From the NCBI GenBank assembly GCA_964561605.1, contig CAZLQD010000038.1:1-14396 (forward strand): 14,396 bases of DNA, written 5' to 3'. Each line of letters starts with the position of its first letter. Position 1 is the first letter of the stretch. Both the position numbers and the translations under genes were made by a program. The notes under the pieces are model-generated. The model was not told the origin of the DNA. It was given only the letters and a program-made list of their open reading frames with translations, and did not search any database. Shown here in pieces: positions 14,379 to 14,396 of the stretch. Source of the stretch: JALUZX01 sp964561605 (GTDB lineage: Bacteria; Planctomycetota; UBA1135; JALUZX01).

Positions 14379-14396
14379 GGGGAGTGGCAACAACAC
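14379..14396 (+). repeat. Partial repeat cut by the window end
   Basis: GGGGAGTGGCAACAACAC matches the junction between a palindromic element tail and the start of the 31-bp repeat. It is preceded by another possible hairpin (about 14341-14369) without a recognisable GTTAG head, perhaps a decayed unit. Confidence 0.5.

Larger units (their letters stand above)
13670..14396. repeat. Intergenic cluster of palindromic repeats (two interspersed families)
   Basis: Upstream of alaX, from about 13752 to the window end, there is no credible gene. The DNA is built from copies of a GTTAG/GTCAG-headed hairpin element (four complete, four truncated) and a second 31-bp hairpin repeat (two near-identical copies, two partial). 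Units occur in both orientations. Bases 13670-13751 are a pyrimidine-rich spacer that probably holds the alaX promoter. The cluster continues past the right edge. Confidence 0.85.

Overview
The window is GC-rich DNA (strongly G/C at third codon positions), so many long open frames on the opposite strands are spurious. It appears to come from a free-living Gram-negative bacterium: it encodes two lipobox-containing exported proteins, a secretin-like domain protein and a WaaE-like sugar transferase. The phylum cannot be fixed from the sequence; Acidobacteriota, Planctomycetota or a deltaproteobacterial-type lineage would all fit. Nine protein genes are supported, plus one unusual repeat cluster at the right end.

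Layout: (1) 1-463 holds no convincing gene, only small inverted repeats. (2) 464-2506 (-) is a vSGLT-like Na+/solute symporter with a long soluble insertion. (3) 2507-2845 is a divergent intergenic region with a perfect 11-bp-arm inverted repeat just ahead of the next gene. (4) 2846-4837 (+) is a DinG/XPD-type Fe-S helicase with a probable TTG start. (5) 4908-7151 (+) is a trkH-trkA potassium-uptake pair. (6) 7155-9238 (-) is a two-gene unit, a POT-family MFS transporter followed by a family 2 glycosyltransferase joined by an ATGA overlap. It converges on trkA with only 3 bp between stop codons. (7) 9392-11742 (+) is a two-gene lipoprotein unit: a small protein resembling the C-terminal secretin domain, then a GH29 alpha-L-fucosidase with a C-terminal discoidin-like domain. 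(8) 11838-13669 (-) is an alanyl-tRNA editing protein (AlaX with a DHHA1 tail) followed by uridine kinase, joined by a TTGA overlap. (9) From about 13750 to the window end there is a non-coding cluster of palindromic repeats.

The genes are mostly housekeeping or transport: K+ homeostasis, DNA repair, tRNA quality control, pyrimidine salvage, peptide/sugar import and cell-surface glycan handling. They form short, separately oriented transcription units and not one pathway.

The most interesting part is the terminal repeat cluster. Four complete 54-61 bp units, two in each orientation, begin with GTTAG or GTCAG. They fold into long hairpins whose arms vary in sequence but stay complementary, and three of the four share a GAA loop. 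Truncated tandem heads lie immediately upstream of complete units, always in the same orientation. A second 31-bp hairpin repeat is interspersed. The pattern resembles a REP/BIME-type element family, possibly mobilised by a RAYT-like HUH transposase encoded elsewhere, but the units are longer than classical REPs and I do not recognise the family.
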